Under the pieces are notes generated by a model. The model worked only from the letters and a program-made list of their open reading frames with translations, was not told the origin of the DNA and searched no databases. Of a stretch of 64,000 nt of DNA, positions 21,443 to 32,010 are shown piece after piece. The position numbers and the translations under genes are program-made. The stretch lies in NCBI RefSeq assembly GCF_030758755.1, contig NZ_CP132387.1, positions 930,001 through 994,000 of the forward strand, in the 5' to 3' direction. The first letter of the stretch is position 1. Each line of letters opens with the position of its first letter. Source of the DNA: Bartonella apihabitans (GTDB taxonomy: Bacteria; Pseudomonadota; Alphaproteobacteria; Rhizobiales; Rhizobiaceae).

Positions 21443-22765
21443 TTATCTGGACTTGTCATCCGGTGTTTTGTTCAAGGAAATATTTTTTCCGAATGTGTAA
21501 CCGGTTTCGATTGATTTATTTCCGAATTTGGCACGGAGTTTATCCATCGCGGTTTCAGCAACAGCCCGTTTGTGCTGAAATGGGTCCAGAAGATCATTAT
21601 CATGTAAATGGGACGCTTTCGATAATTGCTGGACACCTATTCCGAGTAGACGGAATTTTGTTCCATCAAGTTCCTTTTGCAATAATCTTAGCCCTACGCG
21701 AAAAATGCGGTCAGCAGTCTGTGTCGGGTCATCAAGGCTCTGGTTGCGTGTTCGCGTTTTGAAATCTTTGGTCTTTAACTTCAAAACAACAGTTTGTCCG
21801 GCAATTTCACTTGCCTTCAGTCGTGCTGAAACTTTTTCAGATAACATTCGTAAAACCGGTATCAGGTCTTCCGCATTTGATAAATCGCTCATGAAGGTCG
21901 TTTCGGAAGATATGCTCTTCATTTCTCGTTCAGGTTGAACCAGCCGATTATCTTGCCCGCGCGACAACCGATAAAGGCGCTGCCCCATTTGTCCATAACG
22001 TTTGATAAGTAATGCTTCATCCAATTGTTGGAGTTCGCCCACTGTGGTAATTCCGTCATGGGATAATTTTTGCGCTAATGCGGAACCGACACCCCATATT
22101 TTTGTTACCGGTTGTTTTGCCAGAAACGCGAGTGCTTCATGTTCGCCGATGATCGAAAAGCCACGCGGTTTATCAAGATCGGACGCAATTTTTGCCAGAA
22201 ACTTGCAATAAGATAAACCGATCGAGACAGTAACACCGATTTCTTGCTCGATACGTTTTGCAAAACGTGCAAGCGTATATGAGGCCGGCGCCTTATGGAG
22301 TTTTTCAGTACCACGCATATCCAGAAACGCCTCATCAATCGAAATTGGCTCGACAAGCGGCGTCAGTTCGAACATGAGCTGACGGATTTCCCGTCCTATG
22401 CGCGCATATTTTGTAATATCGGGGGGAATGACTATTGCGTCGGGGCATAGTTCCAATGCCTTGAACATTGGCATTGCCGAGTGCACTCCAGAAATTCGAG
22501 CAATATAACAGGCTGTGGAAACAACCCCACGTTTGCTACCTCCGACAATAACCGGTTTGTTACGCAGCTCAGGATGGTCACGCTTTTCAACGGAGGCGTA
22601 AAAGGCGTCGCAATCAATATGGGCCAATGTGAGAGAATAAAGTTCCGGATGGCGGATAAGGCGCGGCGAACCACATTTTTCGCACCGTTTATTGAACTTA
22701 TGTTGAATGGATAAACAATCCCGACAAAAACCAAATTCAGGTTGGTTAAACGGGGTCAGAGCCAT
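21443..22765 (-). CDS. dinB: DNA polymerase IV (Y family)
   Basis: Low-fidelity translesion polymerase. 440 residues with an N-terminal Cys motif typical of rhizobial DinB ([19 protein letters not shown], residues about 15-36, zinc-ribbon-like). The catalytic domain has [14 protein letters not shown] (metal Asp), [29 protein letters not shown] (second metal site) and [20 protein letters not shown], followed by a little-finger domain ending [11 protein letters not shown]. Its start overlaps the end of the DUF3572 gene by 10 bases, so the two are co-transcribed. Confidence 0.95.
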   Translation of the reverse strand: MALTPFNQPEFGFCRDCLSIQHKFNKRCEKCGSPRLIRHPELYSLTLAHIDCDAFYASVEKRDHPELRNKPVIVGGSKRGVVSTACYIARISGVHSAMPMFKALELCPDAIVIPPDITKYARIGREIRQLMFELTPLVEPISIDEAFLDMRGTEKLHKAPASYTLARFAKRIEQEIGVTVSIGLSYCKFLAKIASDLDKPRGFSIIGEHEALAFLAKQPVTKIWGVGSALAQKLSHDGITTVGELQQLDEALLIKRYGQMGQRLYRLSRGQDNRLVQPEREMKSISSETTFMSDLSNAEDLIPVLRMLSEKVSARLKASEIAGQTVVLKLKTKDFKTRTRNQSLDDPTQTADRIFRVGLRLLQKELDGTKFRLLGIGVQQLSKASHLHDNDLLDPFQHKRAVAETAMDKLRAKFGNKSIETGYTFGKNISLNKTPDDKSR

Positions 22766-23049
22766 ATAGGTTGTTCTCCACCAGGAAGAAAGTTGATGGC
22801 TTCTCCGACTGATTGCGGGGGATAGCCAGATTCGGTTGAAAAGGCTATAAGTGTTGGTTCATGAGCCATTATGAATTGTAAAACACCGGCTAGAAACCCC
22901 TTGGTTGAGGCGGCTTGGCGAATATCGGAAGCATTAATACCTGTGATATTTAAAAAACGTGGCATAAGTTCGGCATCGTTTGCGATAAATAACAACGCTG
23001 CCACAGCCAATTCTTCAGCTTCTTCGCGATTTGTTATGTGTTTTTTCAT
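22756..23049 (-). CDS. DUF3572 family protein
   Basis: A 97-residue, mostly helical soluble protein with [20 protein letters not shown] and [20 protein letters not shown]. The DUF3572 family is confined to alphaproteobacteria and often sits between dinB and divK, as here. Function unknown. The start is at 23049, 75 bases from the divergent divK start. Confidence 0.85.
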   Translation of the reverse strand: MKKHITNREEAEELAVAALLFIANDAELMPRFLNITGINASDIRQAASTKGFLAGVLQFIMAHEPTLIAFSTESGYPPQSVGEAINFLPGGEQPIWL

Positions 23050-23123
23050 ATCATCTTAGCCAAGTAGTAACCACAGCGAGTTTACTCTCCAAAGTGAAAA
23101 GCTGGAAGAGCGGAGATTATATA

Positions 23124-23489
23124 ATGACAAAAAAAGTTATGATCGTGGAAGATAATGAACTCAATATGAAATTATTCCGCGATCTCGTCGAAGCGAGCGG
23201 CTATGAAACGGTAGAAACGCGTAGCGGTTTGGCTGCGTTGGATTTGGCACGGCAGAGTAAACCCGGTCTCATTTTAATGGATATCCAATTACCGGAGGTT
23301 TCCGGAATTGATGTTATAAAACAATTGAAAGCAGACGATGAATTGAAATCGATTCCGGTTGTTGCGGTCACTGCTTTTGCCATGAAAGGTGACGAAGAAA
23401 GAATAAGAGCCAGCGGCTGTGAAGATTATATGTCAAAGCCGATATCAGTCGTTAATTTCATGGCTATGGTTAAACGGTTCTTGGGGTGA
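23124..23489 (+). CDS. divK: Single-domain response regulator DivK
   Basis: Receiver-only regulator that links PleC/DivJ-type kinases to CtrA control of the alphaproteobacterial cell cycle. 121 residues: acidic pair EDNE near residue 9, phospho-acceptor Asp in [15 protein letters not shown] (near 53), conserved Thr/Ala in [16 protein letters not shown] and Lys in YMSKPISV. Start chosen at ATG 23124, which follows GGAGATTAT; the frame is open upstream but without a better start. In Caulobacter and Brucella pleD follows divK; here a terminator follows instead. Confidence 0.93.
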   Translation: MTKKVMIVEDNELNMKLFRDLVEASGYETVETRSGLAALDLARQSKPGLILMDIQLPEVSGIDVIKQLKADDELKSIPVVAVTAFAMKGDEERIRASGCEDYMSKPISVVNFMAMVKRFLG

Positions 23490-23533
23490 ATCGACTTAAC
23501 CCCGCTTATTCAATCTGTCAGAATAAATAAAAA

Positions 23534-23552
23534 AGCCCCGCAAAACGGGGCT
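23534..23552. terminator. Bidirectional terminator between divK and rpsI
   Basis: AGCCCCG (23534-23540), a 5-base loop, CGGGGCT (23546-23552), with an A run before it and CTTTTG after it. It serves the convergent divK and rplM-rpsI transcripts. Confidence 0.9.
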
Positions 23553-23574
23553 CTTTTGTAAAACAAAATAGAAA

Positions 23575-24063
23575 TTAACGTTTGGAGAACTGGAAAGAAC
23601 GGCGGGCTTTTGCCTTACCATATTTCTTACGTTCAACAACGCGGCTATCACGAGTAAGGAAGCCACCCTTCTTCAGTACCGAACGCAGACCGGGTTCGAA
23701 ATAGGTCAAAGCCTTGGAAATGCCGTGACGAACAGCACCTGCTTGACCGGAAAGACCACCACCGGCAACCGATGCAATAATGTCGAACTGGCCATCGCGA
23801 TTTGCAGCAAGAATTGGCTGACGCAAAATCATCTGCAAAACAGGGCGTGCAAAATATTTGTCAAAATCTTTACCGTTGACGACAATTTTGCCGCTACCGG
23901 GTTTTATCCAAACGCGTGCAATAGCGTCTTTACGTTTACCTGTAGCATAGGAACGTCCTTGAGCGTCAAGTTTACGTTCGTGAACAGGAGCTTCCGGTGC
24001 TGCAGGAGCTACAACCGTTTCGGTTGCCGCACCAAGCTCAGAAAAAGAACTAATCTCGGCCAT
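23575..24063 (-). CDS. rpsI: Ribosomal protein S9
   Basis: Small-subunit protein whose C-terminal tail reaches the P-site tRNA. 162 residues: an alphaproteobacterial N-terminal extension rich in Ala, Pro and Glu (about residues 1-35), then [38 protein letters not shown] and the basic end [11 protein letters not shown]. Two bases after rplM, forming the usual L13-S9 operon. Confidence 0.98.
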   Translation of the reverse strand: MAEISSFSELGAATETVVAPAAPEAPVHERKLDAQGRSYATGKRKDAIARVWIKPGSGKIVVNGKDFDKYFARPVLQMILRQPILAANRDGQFDIIASVAGGGLSGQAGAVRHGISKALTYFEPGLRSVLKKGGFLTRDSRVVERKKYGKAKARRSFQFSKR

Positions 24064-24065
24064 AA

Positions 24066-24530
24066 TTAAGCAATCCTTTTATTTTTACGGTTGAGTGCAC
24101 CAACATTGATAACTTCAGGCTGCTGGGCTTCATGAGGATGTTTTGTTCCAGCATAGACGCGCAAATTTTTCATCTGCCGACGGCCAAGAGGACCACGCGG
24201 AATCATACGTTCAACAGCTTTTTCGATAACTCTTTCAGGAAAACGTCCTTCAAGAATTTGGCGGGCTGTACGTTCTTTGACGCTACCAATATATCCGGTA
24301 TGCCAGTAATATTTTTTGTTATGAAATTTTTTGCCAGTCAATACGACTTTGTCGGCATTGATTACGATAACATTATCACCATCATCAACATGAGGTGTAT
24401 AAGTTGGTTTGTGTTTACCGCGTAACCGATTGGCTACCAGTGTGGCAAGACGACCTAAAACAAGGTTCTCTGCGTCAATAATGACCCATTTCTTGGCCAC
24501 TTCAGCGGGCTTTTGTGAAAAAGTTGCCAT
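24066..24530 (-). CDS. rplM: Ribosomal protein L13
   Basis: Early-assembling large-subunit protein. 154 residues with [57 protein letters not shown] and [20 protein letters not shown]. First gene of the rplM-rpsI operon; the leader lies in the AT-rich region from 24531. Confidence 0.98.
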   Translation of the reverse strand: MATFSQKPAEVAKKWVIIDAENLVLGRLATLVANRLRGKHKPTYTPHVDDGDNVIVINADKVVLTGKKFHNKKYYWHTGYIGSVKERTARQILEGRFPERVIEKAVERMIPRGPLGRRQMKNLRVYAGTKHPHEAQQPEVINVGALNRKNKRIA

Positions 24531-25987
24531 TGAAGCTTTCCTTTTTAAAATCCCTTGTTAAACAAGGGCGTTTTTTGTTGCTTGGCGTTGCGATATGATA
24601 CCGCAACAATTGTGCCGAATACGACACGTGCGAGCTTCTTATAGGCTTGCAACAATTACGTCAATCGAAAAATAAGCCAATATTTCCAATATTTTGCAAT
24701 AACGGTAATATAATACCGCTATAATTTGGTTAGTGATTGCCAAGATTACAACAAGGATTTACCTCTACTTCTTGAAGTTTGCCATAACAATGAAAATTCT
24801 TACAGAATTATCTTCAAAAAAAATCTAAAATATGTTGCGAAAACAATGAGGTAAGAATCTTGATGACCGGAACAAACAAATTGGGTTAAGCAATCGGTAT
24901 CAATGCGCGACCAAGGCATTTTTTGAAATCCGGCAGAATATGGATGGTCGATCAGTTTATACCGGTTAAGTACTTATTGAACGCGTTCGTTTTGGCTTGA
25001 GTTTAGTCACCAACCAATATTTTGAATCGGTTTTTTACGAAATATTGTAAGACCGACAATTTGTCCGCATCGGCTTCGGTATACCTGCCGATAGATTGAA
25101 AGTGGAGCGAAAGAGAAATCATTGAACATCAATACCGGCCCATTGTTTTATATGATTGCTTTCTAAGGGAGGTAATCTCTTTGAGAAGACAATTGTTACG
25201 GGGTGAAATTCAAACCGAATGATAAGTTCCGTAAAAATCCTTTTGCCTTCACGGAAGGCGAGGTTGTAGACTTCAAATTCAACAATGAATTCTCAAACCG
25301 CTATGAAAGAGGCGGCGTGGCGGCTCATGTCAACCAAAAGAAAAGGCGGTTATCATTATCGCTTGTTTATGGTCTTATAGAATTTCTCTCAATTTTTACC
25401 GGACGAAGAGTGGATAAAGTTCAACCGCTAACCGGTTGTCACACTATGGATTAGGCTAAGATTTAGCCGGTTATCTGCAAAGCGGGGTCTTTTACTGTTT
25501 TTTTCTTAAAATATTGATCGGAAAAGTTCAGCACCATTGCCATAAAGAATAAAATTGACGTTCGGTTTTTGTTTATGATCATAAGTGCAGGGGTGGACGC
25601 GTCAGGTTTGAGAACTGGCGAACCTCCAGACGATAGCGGGTTTTAATTTCAAGTCGCAACGCAGAGAAAAACAAATGAATTTTCCCGCAACAAATAATTT
25701 GCCGATAAATCATCGAACATCATCGATGTCAGAAAATGCATAATTGTCTTCGACAAAGAGCAAAATGATGGGTTTTGCTAGATTTCTAATACGAGTTTTA
25801 TCTTTCTAAAATCTTTTCTATTTGGCCGGAACAAATTGCAGAGAAAACAAATATCGAAAGTCAGGGTATTGTGAGATGAAACGAGTAATAATTAAGGGAT
25901 TAAAGAAATTGTTTTCTTGTACTCATTCTCCGTGTCCTCTAGCCTCATTTTAAATAAAATATTGCACGACGCTCTATGGAGATGAAA
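24531..25987. other. Long gene-poor gap between rplM and metY
   Basis: About 1.46 kb. It should contain the rplM promoter at its left and the metY promoter at its right. I find no gene I can name on either strand. Apart from an 83-codon frame (25203-25454) and a possible paired element at 25600-25642 it looks like eroded sequence. Confidence 0.5.
25203..25454 (+). CDS. Doubtful small open reading frame
   Basis: A GTG-started frame of 83 codons (MKFKPNDKFRKNPFAFTEGE at its start) that is basic and without signal peptide, membrane segment or known motif. A GGGAGGTAA stretch lies at about 25168-25176, too far upstream to decide the start. It may be a chance frame or a remnant in a decaying gap. 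Confidence 0.2.
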   Translation: MKFKPNDKFRKNPFAFTEGEVVDFKFNNEFSNRYERGGVAAHVNQKKRRLSLSLVYGLIEFLSIFTGRRVDKVQPLTGCHTMD

Positions 25988-27271
25988 ATGACAAAAGTTA
26001 CACCGGGAATAGAAACATTGGCGGTTCATGCGGGAACCGCCCCAGATCCGACAACCGGAGCGCGGATTACACCAATTTATCAGACGACAGCTTACGTGTT
26101 CAAGGACGCTGATCAGGCAGCAAACCGTTTTGCGTTGACAGAACCGGGAAACATCTATGGCCGTATCACCAATCCGACGCAGGCAGTTCTCGAGGAAAAA
26201 GTAGCAGCACTCGAAGGTGGCACAGCAGCCTTGGCGACAGCATCCGGCCATGCTGCCGAGTTTCTTACATTCCACACACTCATGGAACCGGGTGAAAATT
26301 TTGTTGCGGGACGTCAGTTATATGGCGGTTCCATCAACCAGTTTGCAAATGCTTTCAAATCATTTGACTGGCAAGTCCGTTGGGCCGACAGCGAAGATCC
26401 GCAATCGTTCGAGAAGCAGATTGACGAGAAAACGCGTGCGATTTTTATTGAAAGCTTTGCCAATCCGGGCGGCATCGTCGTTGATATCGAGGCAATTGCA
26501 AAGATTGCCCATGCTCACGGTGTCCCTCTCATAGTGGATAATACGCTTGCAACACCTTATCTTTTGCGCCCGATTGAACACGGAGCCGATATCGTTGTTC
26601 ATTCTCTCACGAAATTTATAGGCGGTCATGGCAATTCAATGGGAGGTCTGCTCATTGACGGCGGTACATTCGATTGGGGGAAATCGGGACATTATAAAAA
26701 ATTGACAGAACCACGTCCGGATTACGCCGGTCTTGTTATTTACGAAGCAACGGGTAATGCGGCTTTTGCAACTGCTGCCCGTGTTTTGGGAATGCGTGAT
26801 TTTGGTCCGACTATTTCGCCGTTTAATGCGTTTCTTATTTTGACGGGAGCGGAGACGTTACCGCTACGTATGCAAAAACACAGTGATAACGCTTTAGCTG
26901 TAGCCCAATATCTTGAAAAACATGACAAGGTTTCCTGGGTTAACTATGCAGGTTTGACCGGCAATAAATATCATAAATTGCAGCAGCACTACGCCCCTAA
27001 AGGTGCCGGTTCTGTTTTTACGTTCGGAGTAAAAGGCGGCTATGAAGCTGGTGTAAAATTTGCTTCGTCGTTGAAGTTATTTTCGCTCCTTGCAAATATC
27101 GGAGACACGCGGTCCCTTGTTATTCATCCGGCTTCCACCACACACCGTCAGCTCACTGATAGTCAAAAAATAGCGGCCGGAGCAGGGCCGGATGTTGTTC
27201 GCCTGTCGATTGGAATTGAAGATATAAAGGATATCATTGGCGACATCGAACAGGCTTTGAATCAGATTTGA
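25988..27271 (+). CDS. metY: O-acetylhomoserine sulfhydrylase
   Basis: PLP enzyme of the Cys/Met metabolism family that makes homocysteine (or cysteine analogues) from O-acetylhomoserine and sulfide. About 427 residues: ETLAVHAGTAPDPTTGARIT, PIYQTTAYVF, YGRITNPTQAVLEEKVAALE, PLIVDNTLATPYLLRPIEHG and the PLP lysine in SLTKFIGGHGNSMGG; the C-terminal HPASTTHRQLTDSQ and RLSIGIEDI are typical. Three in-frame ATGs (25976, 25982, 25988) are possible; GGAG at 25979-25982 is well placed for 25988. It stands alone, with its own terminator. I looked for a SAM riboswitch upstream and saw none. Confidence 0.94.
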   Translation: MTKVTPGIETLAVHAGTAPDPTTGARITPIYQTTAYVFKDADQAANRFALTEPGNIYGRITNPTQAVLEEKVAALEGGTAALATASGHAAEFLTFHTLMEPGENFVAGRQLYGGSINQFANAFKSFDWQVRWADSEDPQSFEKQIDEKTRAIFIESFANPGGIVVDIEAIAKIAHAHGVPLIVDNTLATPYLLRPIEHGADIVVHSLTKFIGGHGNSMGGLLIDGGTFDWGKSGHYKKLTEPRPDYAGLVIYEATGNAAFATAARVLGMRDFGPTISPFNAFLILTGAETLPLRMQKHSDNALAVAQYLEKHDKVSWVNYAGLTGNKYHKLQQHYAPKGAGSVFTFGVKGGYEAGVKFASSLKLFSLLANIGDTRSLVIHPASTTHRQLTDSQKIAAGAGPDVVRLSIGIEDIKDIIGDIEQALNQI

Positions 27272-27301
27272 CAAGAAAGTTCGGTCAATTACGAATATTG
27301 T

Positions 27302-27339
27302 AGCCTTCAGCCGTGGATATATCAAAAGGGCTGAAGGCT
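27302..27339 (+). terminator. Hairpin terminator after metY
   Basis: AGCCTTCAGCC (27302-27312) pairs perfectly with GGCTGAAGGCT (27329-27339) around a 16-base loop, 30 bases past the metY stop; followed by cgaagcaatttt. The T run is short, so efficiency is uncertain. Confidence 0.55.
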
Positions 27340-27442
27340 CGAAGCAATTTTGCAAAAATGGTGATCCTTCACTCTGTCAGGATTAGTTTAACCCGATTTT
27401 TGTCCTTCGCTTTCAGCGCTGTTTTGTTGTATCAAATCAATC

Positions 27443-29227
27443 ATGAAACAGACAAAACAAAATTTTCTAGGTGTGGCGCATTCTGCGCTTGGACAGACGT
27501 GGATTAATAGCCTTGACAGAGAAGGGCTGAATAATGCCCGTACTCTGTCGCAAAAGTTCGGTCTTGCCGAACCTCTGGCGCATGTTCTCGCTGCGCGTTC
27601 GGTTTCTGAAGAGGAAGTTATAAATTATCTCGACCCGACTTTGAAAGCTTTGACACCTGACCCGACGACTTTTGTCGATATGGAAAAAGCAACTGAACGC
27701 ATTGTCAAAGCAATCAATCGAAAGGAAAAAGTCGCAATTTTCGGCGATTATGACGTTGATGGTGCTTGTTCGTCGGCCATTCTTTTTCGATTTCTGACAT
27801 TTTTCGGTCTCGACGTGACGATTTATATACCTGATCGTATCGTAGAGGGATATGGACCAAATCCGCAAGCGATGAAAATGCTTGCGGATGATGGTGCCAG
27901 TCTGATCATAACAACGGATTGCGGAGCAAATAGTCCTGAGGCGATAAAAGCGGCACGTGAAAAAGGTGTTGATGTCGTTGTTCTAGACCACCACCAAATG
28001 TCTGAAATCCATCAGGAAGCTTATGCACTTGTGAATCCCAACCGTCCTGATGATCTGTCGGGGCAGGGACATCTTTGTGCTGCCGGACTTGTTTTTATTG
28101 CTGTTGCCTGGACACTTAAACACCTGAAACAACAAGGAAAATATAAAGAATATCCGGACATTCTTTGTTATCTTGACCTTGTAGCACTCGCAACAGTTTG
28201 CGACGTTGTGCCGTTGACAGGCATTAATCGGGCATTTGTTGTCAAAGGACTTCAAGTCGCAAGGATGATGTCCAATCCCGGTATTGCCGCGCTTTCACGC
28301 GTTGCCAGAATAGGCGAGCCGCTCAATGTTTTCCATCTCGGTTTTTTACTGGGGCCTCGAATTAATGCGGGAGGCCGTATCGGAGATCAGGCACTTGGCG
28401 CACGGTTGTTAACAACGAAAACGGAAGGAGATGCCAATTCTATTGCAGAAGAGTTGAATGTTCTCAATCAGGAAAGACAGGATATTGAAGCCCGCCAACT
28501 TCTGGAGGCCGAAGGCGATTTACAATCAATGAAAATCGACCAAACCCCAGGTGTAATTGTTGTAGCACATGAAGGTTGGCATCCAGGAATTGTCGGTATT
28601 CTCGCAGCAAGACTTAAAGAAAAATTTCGTTGCCCCACCTTTGCGATCGCAATCAAAGAAGACGGGTCTGCTACCGGCTCGGGTCGTTCAATTAATGGAA
28701 TTAATCTTGGAGAGCTCGTGCGCGAGGCGGTTGAACTCGGGCTTCTCGAGAAAGGAGGCGGGCATGCAATGGCAGCAGGCATCACGGTGTCAAAAAGCAA
28801 AATTCAAGAATTCCGAACATGGCTAGAGCACAAATTGTCAGCTCGCGTTAGCGATATTCATGCCCATGAAACGCTTTTGATCGACGGTGTCATTTCTGCT
28901 TCGGGTGCTACAAAAGAACTCTACGAAATGATTGAAAAAGCAGGACCTTTCGGAGCAGGCAATCACTTACCGGTATTTGTATTGCCTTCCCATCGTTTGA
29001 GCGATGTTAGGGAAGTTGGAAAAGGGCATTTGCTTATGTCCATTTCGAATGTTGAGGGTAAAAAGTTGAAAGCAATAGCATTCCGCGCGGTTGGAACAGA
29101 GTTGGGCGATTTTTTAATGGCCCATCTTGGAAAAAACATCCATATCGCGGGTAACTTGAGCCTCAATTATTGGAATGGGCAAGCTTTACCCCAATTACGT
29201 GTTATTGATGCTGCCGAACCTAATTAA
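27443..29227 (+). CDS. recJ: Single-stranded-DNA exonuclease RecJ
   Basis: 5'-3' ssDNA exonuclease for recombination and mismatch repair. 594 residues. The DHH core shows AIFGDYDVDGACSSAILFRF (metal site, near residue 100), IITTDCGANSPEAI, VVVLDHHQ (the DHH motif) and ALVNPNRPDD. The DHHA1 domain has GPRINAGGRIGDQALGARLL and GGGHAMAAGITV, and an OB-like C-terminus follows. The ATG at 27443 opens with the family's usual FLGVAHSALGQTW. Single gene. Confidence 0.96.
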   Translation: MKQTKQNFLGVAHSALGQTWINSLDREGLNNARTLSQKFGLAEPLAHVLAARSVSEEEVINYLDPTLKALTPDPTTFVDMEKATERIVKAINRKEKVAIFGDYDVDGACSSAILFRFLTFFGLDVTIYIPDRIVEGYGPNPQAMKMLADDGASLIITTDCGANSPEAIKAAREKGVDVVVLDHHQMSEIHQEAYALVNPNRPDDLSGQGHLCAAGLVFIAVAWTLKHLKQQGKYKEYPDILCYLDLVALATVCDVVPLTGINRAFVVKGLQVARMMSNPGIAALSRVARIGEPLNVFHLGFLLGPRINAGGRIGDQALGARLLTTKTEGDANSIAEELNVLNQERQDIEARQLLEAEGDLQSMKIDQTPGVIVVAHEGWHPGIVGILAARLKEKFRCPTFAIAIKEDGSATGSGRSINGINLGELVREAVELGLLEKGGGHAMAAGITVSKSKIQEFRTWLEHKLSARVSDIHAHETLLIDGVISASGATKELYEMIEKAGPFGAGNHLPVFVLPSHRLSDVREVGKGHLLMSISNVEGKKLKAIAFRAVGTELGDFLMAHLGKNIHIAGNLSLNYWNGQALPQLRVIDAAEPN

Positions 29228-29757
29228 TAGATTATTGAGCTAACATGATGTTCATAAATTTCGGTCGGAAGGGGCGTATATTGTTTGTCGAACCGTGCCG
29301 ACAACGCCTTACAAGATAACAACAACATTATTTTTTCGAAGATTGATTTATCAAATGAATTTTTTGGTTTAAAAAATCTTGTAGACAGGCTGATAAAGCA
29401 GATCATTTACGTAACAATATCGACAATAGCGTATAATATTCTATATTTTTATAATAAACAACGTAAAATAATGTTTTGTTTACATTGTTTCTCCGGTGAA
29501 ATATTTACTTCATATGTATTTCTACAAATTTGTATTGGAATTTTATGGATCAATAACAAATTGTCTTATATTAGAAATAAAATGCCTTTGCCAAATCAAC
29601 AACATAAATTTCTATTTTTATTTAAGACGTGAACAAACTAAACAACAATTTATATATTCGGAACAAGGAATTTCTATTGCAAAAACAATGTTGTTAGTTA
29701 GAACTAATTAAAACGCCAAAATGACAATTAAACACCGTTACGTTTTACACTGTCGAT
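29228..29757. other. AT-rich recJ / parE convergent gap
   Basis: About 530 bases of very AT-rich DNA with short open frames on both strands that lack protein character. No clear terminator hairpin with a T run was found for either convergent gene. Confidence 0.5.
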
Positions 29758-31836
29758 TCAAATATCAAGATTATCGGCAAATTCGGCATTGTCTTGTATG
29801 AAATGGAATCGCGCTTCAGGTTTTGAACCCATAAGATCCTCGACAACCTTTTTTGTTTCCTGATTACTTTCGCTATCAATATCAACTCTCAACAAAGTAC
29901 GATTTTTAGGGTCCATTGTTGTCTCTTTGAGTTGATCGGAACGCATTTCTCCCAAGCCTTTGAACCGACCGATTTCGATTTTTCCCCGTCCGGTAAATTT
30001 TGTTTTCAATAATTCGTCTTTATGAGCATCGTCACGCGCATAAGCAACAATTCCGCCTTGTGAAATGCGATATAAAGGAGGAACGGCTAAAAACAGATGT
30101 CCTTTTCGAATGAGTTCAGGCATTTCCTGATAGAAAAAGGTAATCAGCAAAGAAGCAATATGCGCGCCGTCAACGTCCGCATCTGTCATAATGATGATGC
30201 GATCATACCGCAGATCGCTTTCTTTGTATTTCGAGTGGGTACCGCATCCCAGTGCCAAAATGAGATCGGAAATAATCTGATTATTGCTAAGCTTATCGCG
30301 GCCGGCACTGGCAACATTCAAGATTTTTCCTCTTAACGGCAAAACAGCCTGTGTCGCTCGATTGCGCGCTTGTTTCGCCGAACCTCCAGCAGAATCACCT
30401 TCAACAAGGAATAGCTCGGCTCCAGCAGCAGAATTATGTGTACAATCTGCAAGTTTTCCAGGAAGTCGCAATTTGCGAACCGCTGTTTTACGGCTTACCT
30501 CTTTTTCCTGACGTCTTTTGAGCCGTTCTTCGGCTCTGTCTACGACCCAATCGAGAAGTTTTGTCGCTTCTTGTGGTGAATTGGCTAACCAGTGATCAAA
30601 GGGGTCTCGAATAGCATTTTCAACAATCTTTTGTGCTTCCGCCGTAGCTAGCCGGTCTTTAGTCTGCCCGACAAATTCCGGTTCTCGAATAAACACAGAA
30701 AGCATAACGGCAGCAGATATCATAACATCATCTGTCGTAATAACCGATGCACGTTTGTTACCGATCAACTCGGCATAGGCCTTCAATCCCCGCAACAGCG
30801 CCTGTCTCAAACCGGCTTCATGTGTTCCGCCTTCACCGGTAGGGATAGTGTTGCAATAAGAATGGACAAAGCCGTCGCCACCATACCATGTAATGGCCCA
30901 TTCAACCGAACCATGGCCACCGCGTTGTTCAGTCTTCCCTGCAAAAATATCGGAAGTGACCTGGTATTCTCCATTGAGGGATGAACTTAAAAAATCTTTC
31001 AAGCCACCCGGAAAATGAAAAACAGCTTTTTCGGGGATATCATTTTTTCCAGCGAGCTTTTCTGGAGCACAATTCCAACGGATTTCAACACCACCGAAGA
31101 GATAGGCCTTGGAACGAGCCATTTTATATATCAATTCGGGATCAAAAGCAGCTTTCGGACCAAATATTTCTGCATCGGGGTGAAAACGAACGCGCGTGCC
31201 GCGGCGATTATGAACTTCGCCCAAATCCTCAAGTCCTGTTTGCGGAATTCCGCGTGAAAAACGCTGGCGGTAAAGCCGACGTCCACGCGCTACTTCGACT
31301 TCCATGTCATCGGATAAAGCATTAACGACCGATATACCAACACCGTGCAAGCCCCCCGACGTCTCATAAGCTTTTCCGTCGAATTTGCCACCAGAATGAA
31401 GCTGGGTCATAATGACTTCGAGTGTCGACTTATCCGGCATTTGCGGATGGTTTTCAACCGGTATGCCGCGCCCGTTATCCGTAACTGTGAGGTAACCTTC
31501 ATTATCCAGCGTGACATCGATGAAATTGGCGTAACCGGCGACGGCTTCATCCATGGAATTATCGATAACTTCAGCAAATAAATGATGGAGCGCTTTGCTA
31601 TCTGTGCCGCCAATATACATACCGGGCCGCAAACGCACAGGCTCGAGACCTTCCAACACACGAATCGAAGACGCGTCATAGCTATCTTCGGCGTCGGTGG
31701 TGATATTCAGAGACTTCGATGTCTGCTGGTCTTTTTTCCCCGAATTTTCAGTTTTCGAAGGTGAATCGACAAGTTCTTTTACGGTTTCGGTTTGGCTTTG
31801 CAAGTTGCCAAACAGGTCATTATGTTTCTCGTCCAT
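29758..31836 (-). CDS. parE: DNA topoisomerase IV subunit B
   Basis: ATPase subunit of the decatenating topoisomerase. 692 residues: a variable N-terminal tail (about 1-50), then the GHKL ATPase with DNSMDEAVAGYANFI, VTDNGRGIPVENHP and GGLHGVGISVVNALS. The transducer follows, then the TOPRIM domain with LVEGDSAGGSAKQARNR and IMTDADVDGAHIASL, and the end FKGLGEMRSDQLKETTMDP. Called ParE rather than GyrB from its length and overall resemblance to rhizobial ParE; GyrB is usually about 800 residues. ParC is not in the window. Confidence 0.93.
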   Translation of the reverse strand: MDEKHNDLFGNLQSQTETVKELVDSPSKTENSGKKDQQTSKSLNITTDAEDSYDASSIRVLEGLEPVRLRPGMYIGGTDSKALHHLFAEVIDNSMDEAVAGYANFIDVTLDNEGYLTVTDNGRGIPVENHPQMPDKSTLEVIMTQLHSGGKFDGKAYETSGGLHGVGISVVNALSDDMEVEVARGRRLYRQRFSRGIPQTGLEDLGEVHNRRGTRVRFHPDAEIFGPKAAFDPELIYKMARSKAYLFGGVEIRWNCAPEKLAGKNDIPEKAVFHFPGGLKDFLSSSLNGEYQVTSDIFAGKTEQRGGHGSVEWAITWYGGDGFVHSYCNTIPTGEGGTHEAGLRQALLRGLKAYAELIGNKRASVITTDDVMISAAVMLSVFIREPEFVGQTKDRLATAEAQKIVENAIRDPFDHWLANSPQEATKLLDWVVDRAEERLKRRQEKEVSRKTAVRKLRLPGKLADCTHNSAAGAELFLVEGDSAGGSAKQARNRATQAVLPLRGKILNVASAGRDKLSNNQIISDLILALGCGTHSKYKESDLRYDRIIIMTDADVDGAHIASLLITFFYQEMPELIRKGHLFLAVPPLYRISQGGIVAYARDDAHKDELLKTKFTGRGKIEIGRFKGLGEMRSDQLKETTMDPKNRTLLRVDIDSESNQETKKVVEDLMGSKPEARFHFIQDNAEFADNLDI

Positions 31837-32010
31837 CGGTTCCGATTATATATCCAATAATTAACAGAAGGTCAGTTCATGCAATTCGTATAGAGTTTAC
31901 ACATTTGACGAAAAAAAGCGAGAATGTTCGTGTTATGTTCACGACACTTTTCTTTGTGATCAATTCGTGCGAAAGAATATACACGGCTATAATATTTCCG
32001 GGATAGAGCA

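Noticed and set aside
25560-25987. Possible SAM-II or other methionine-related riboswitch before metY.
   Set aside because: I could not find the SAM-II core (conserved loop and pseudoknot pairing) or another known aptamer. Only two short hairpins are seen.
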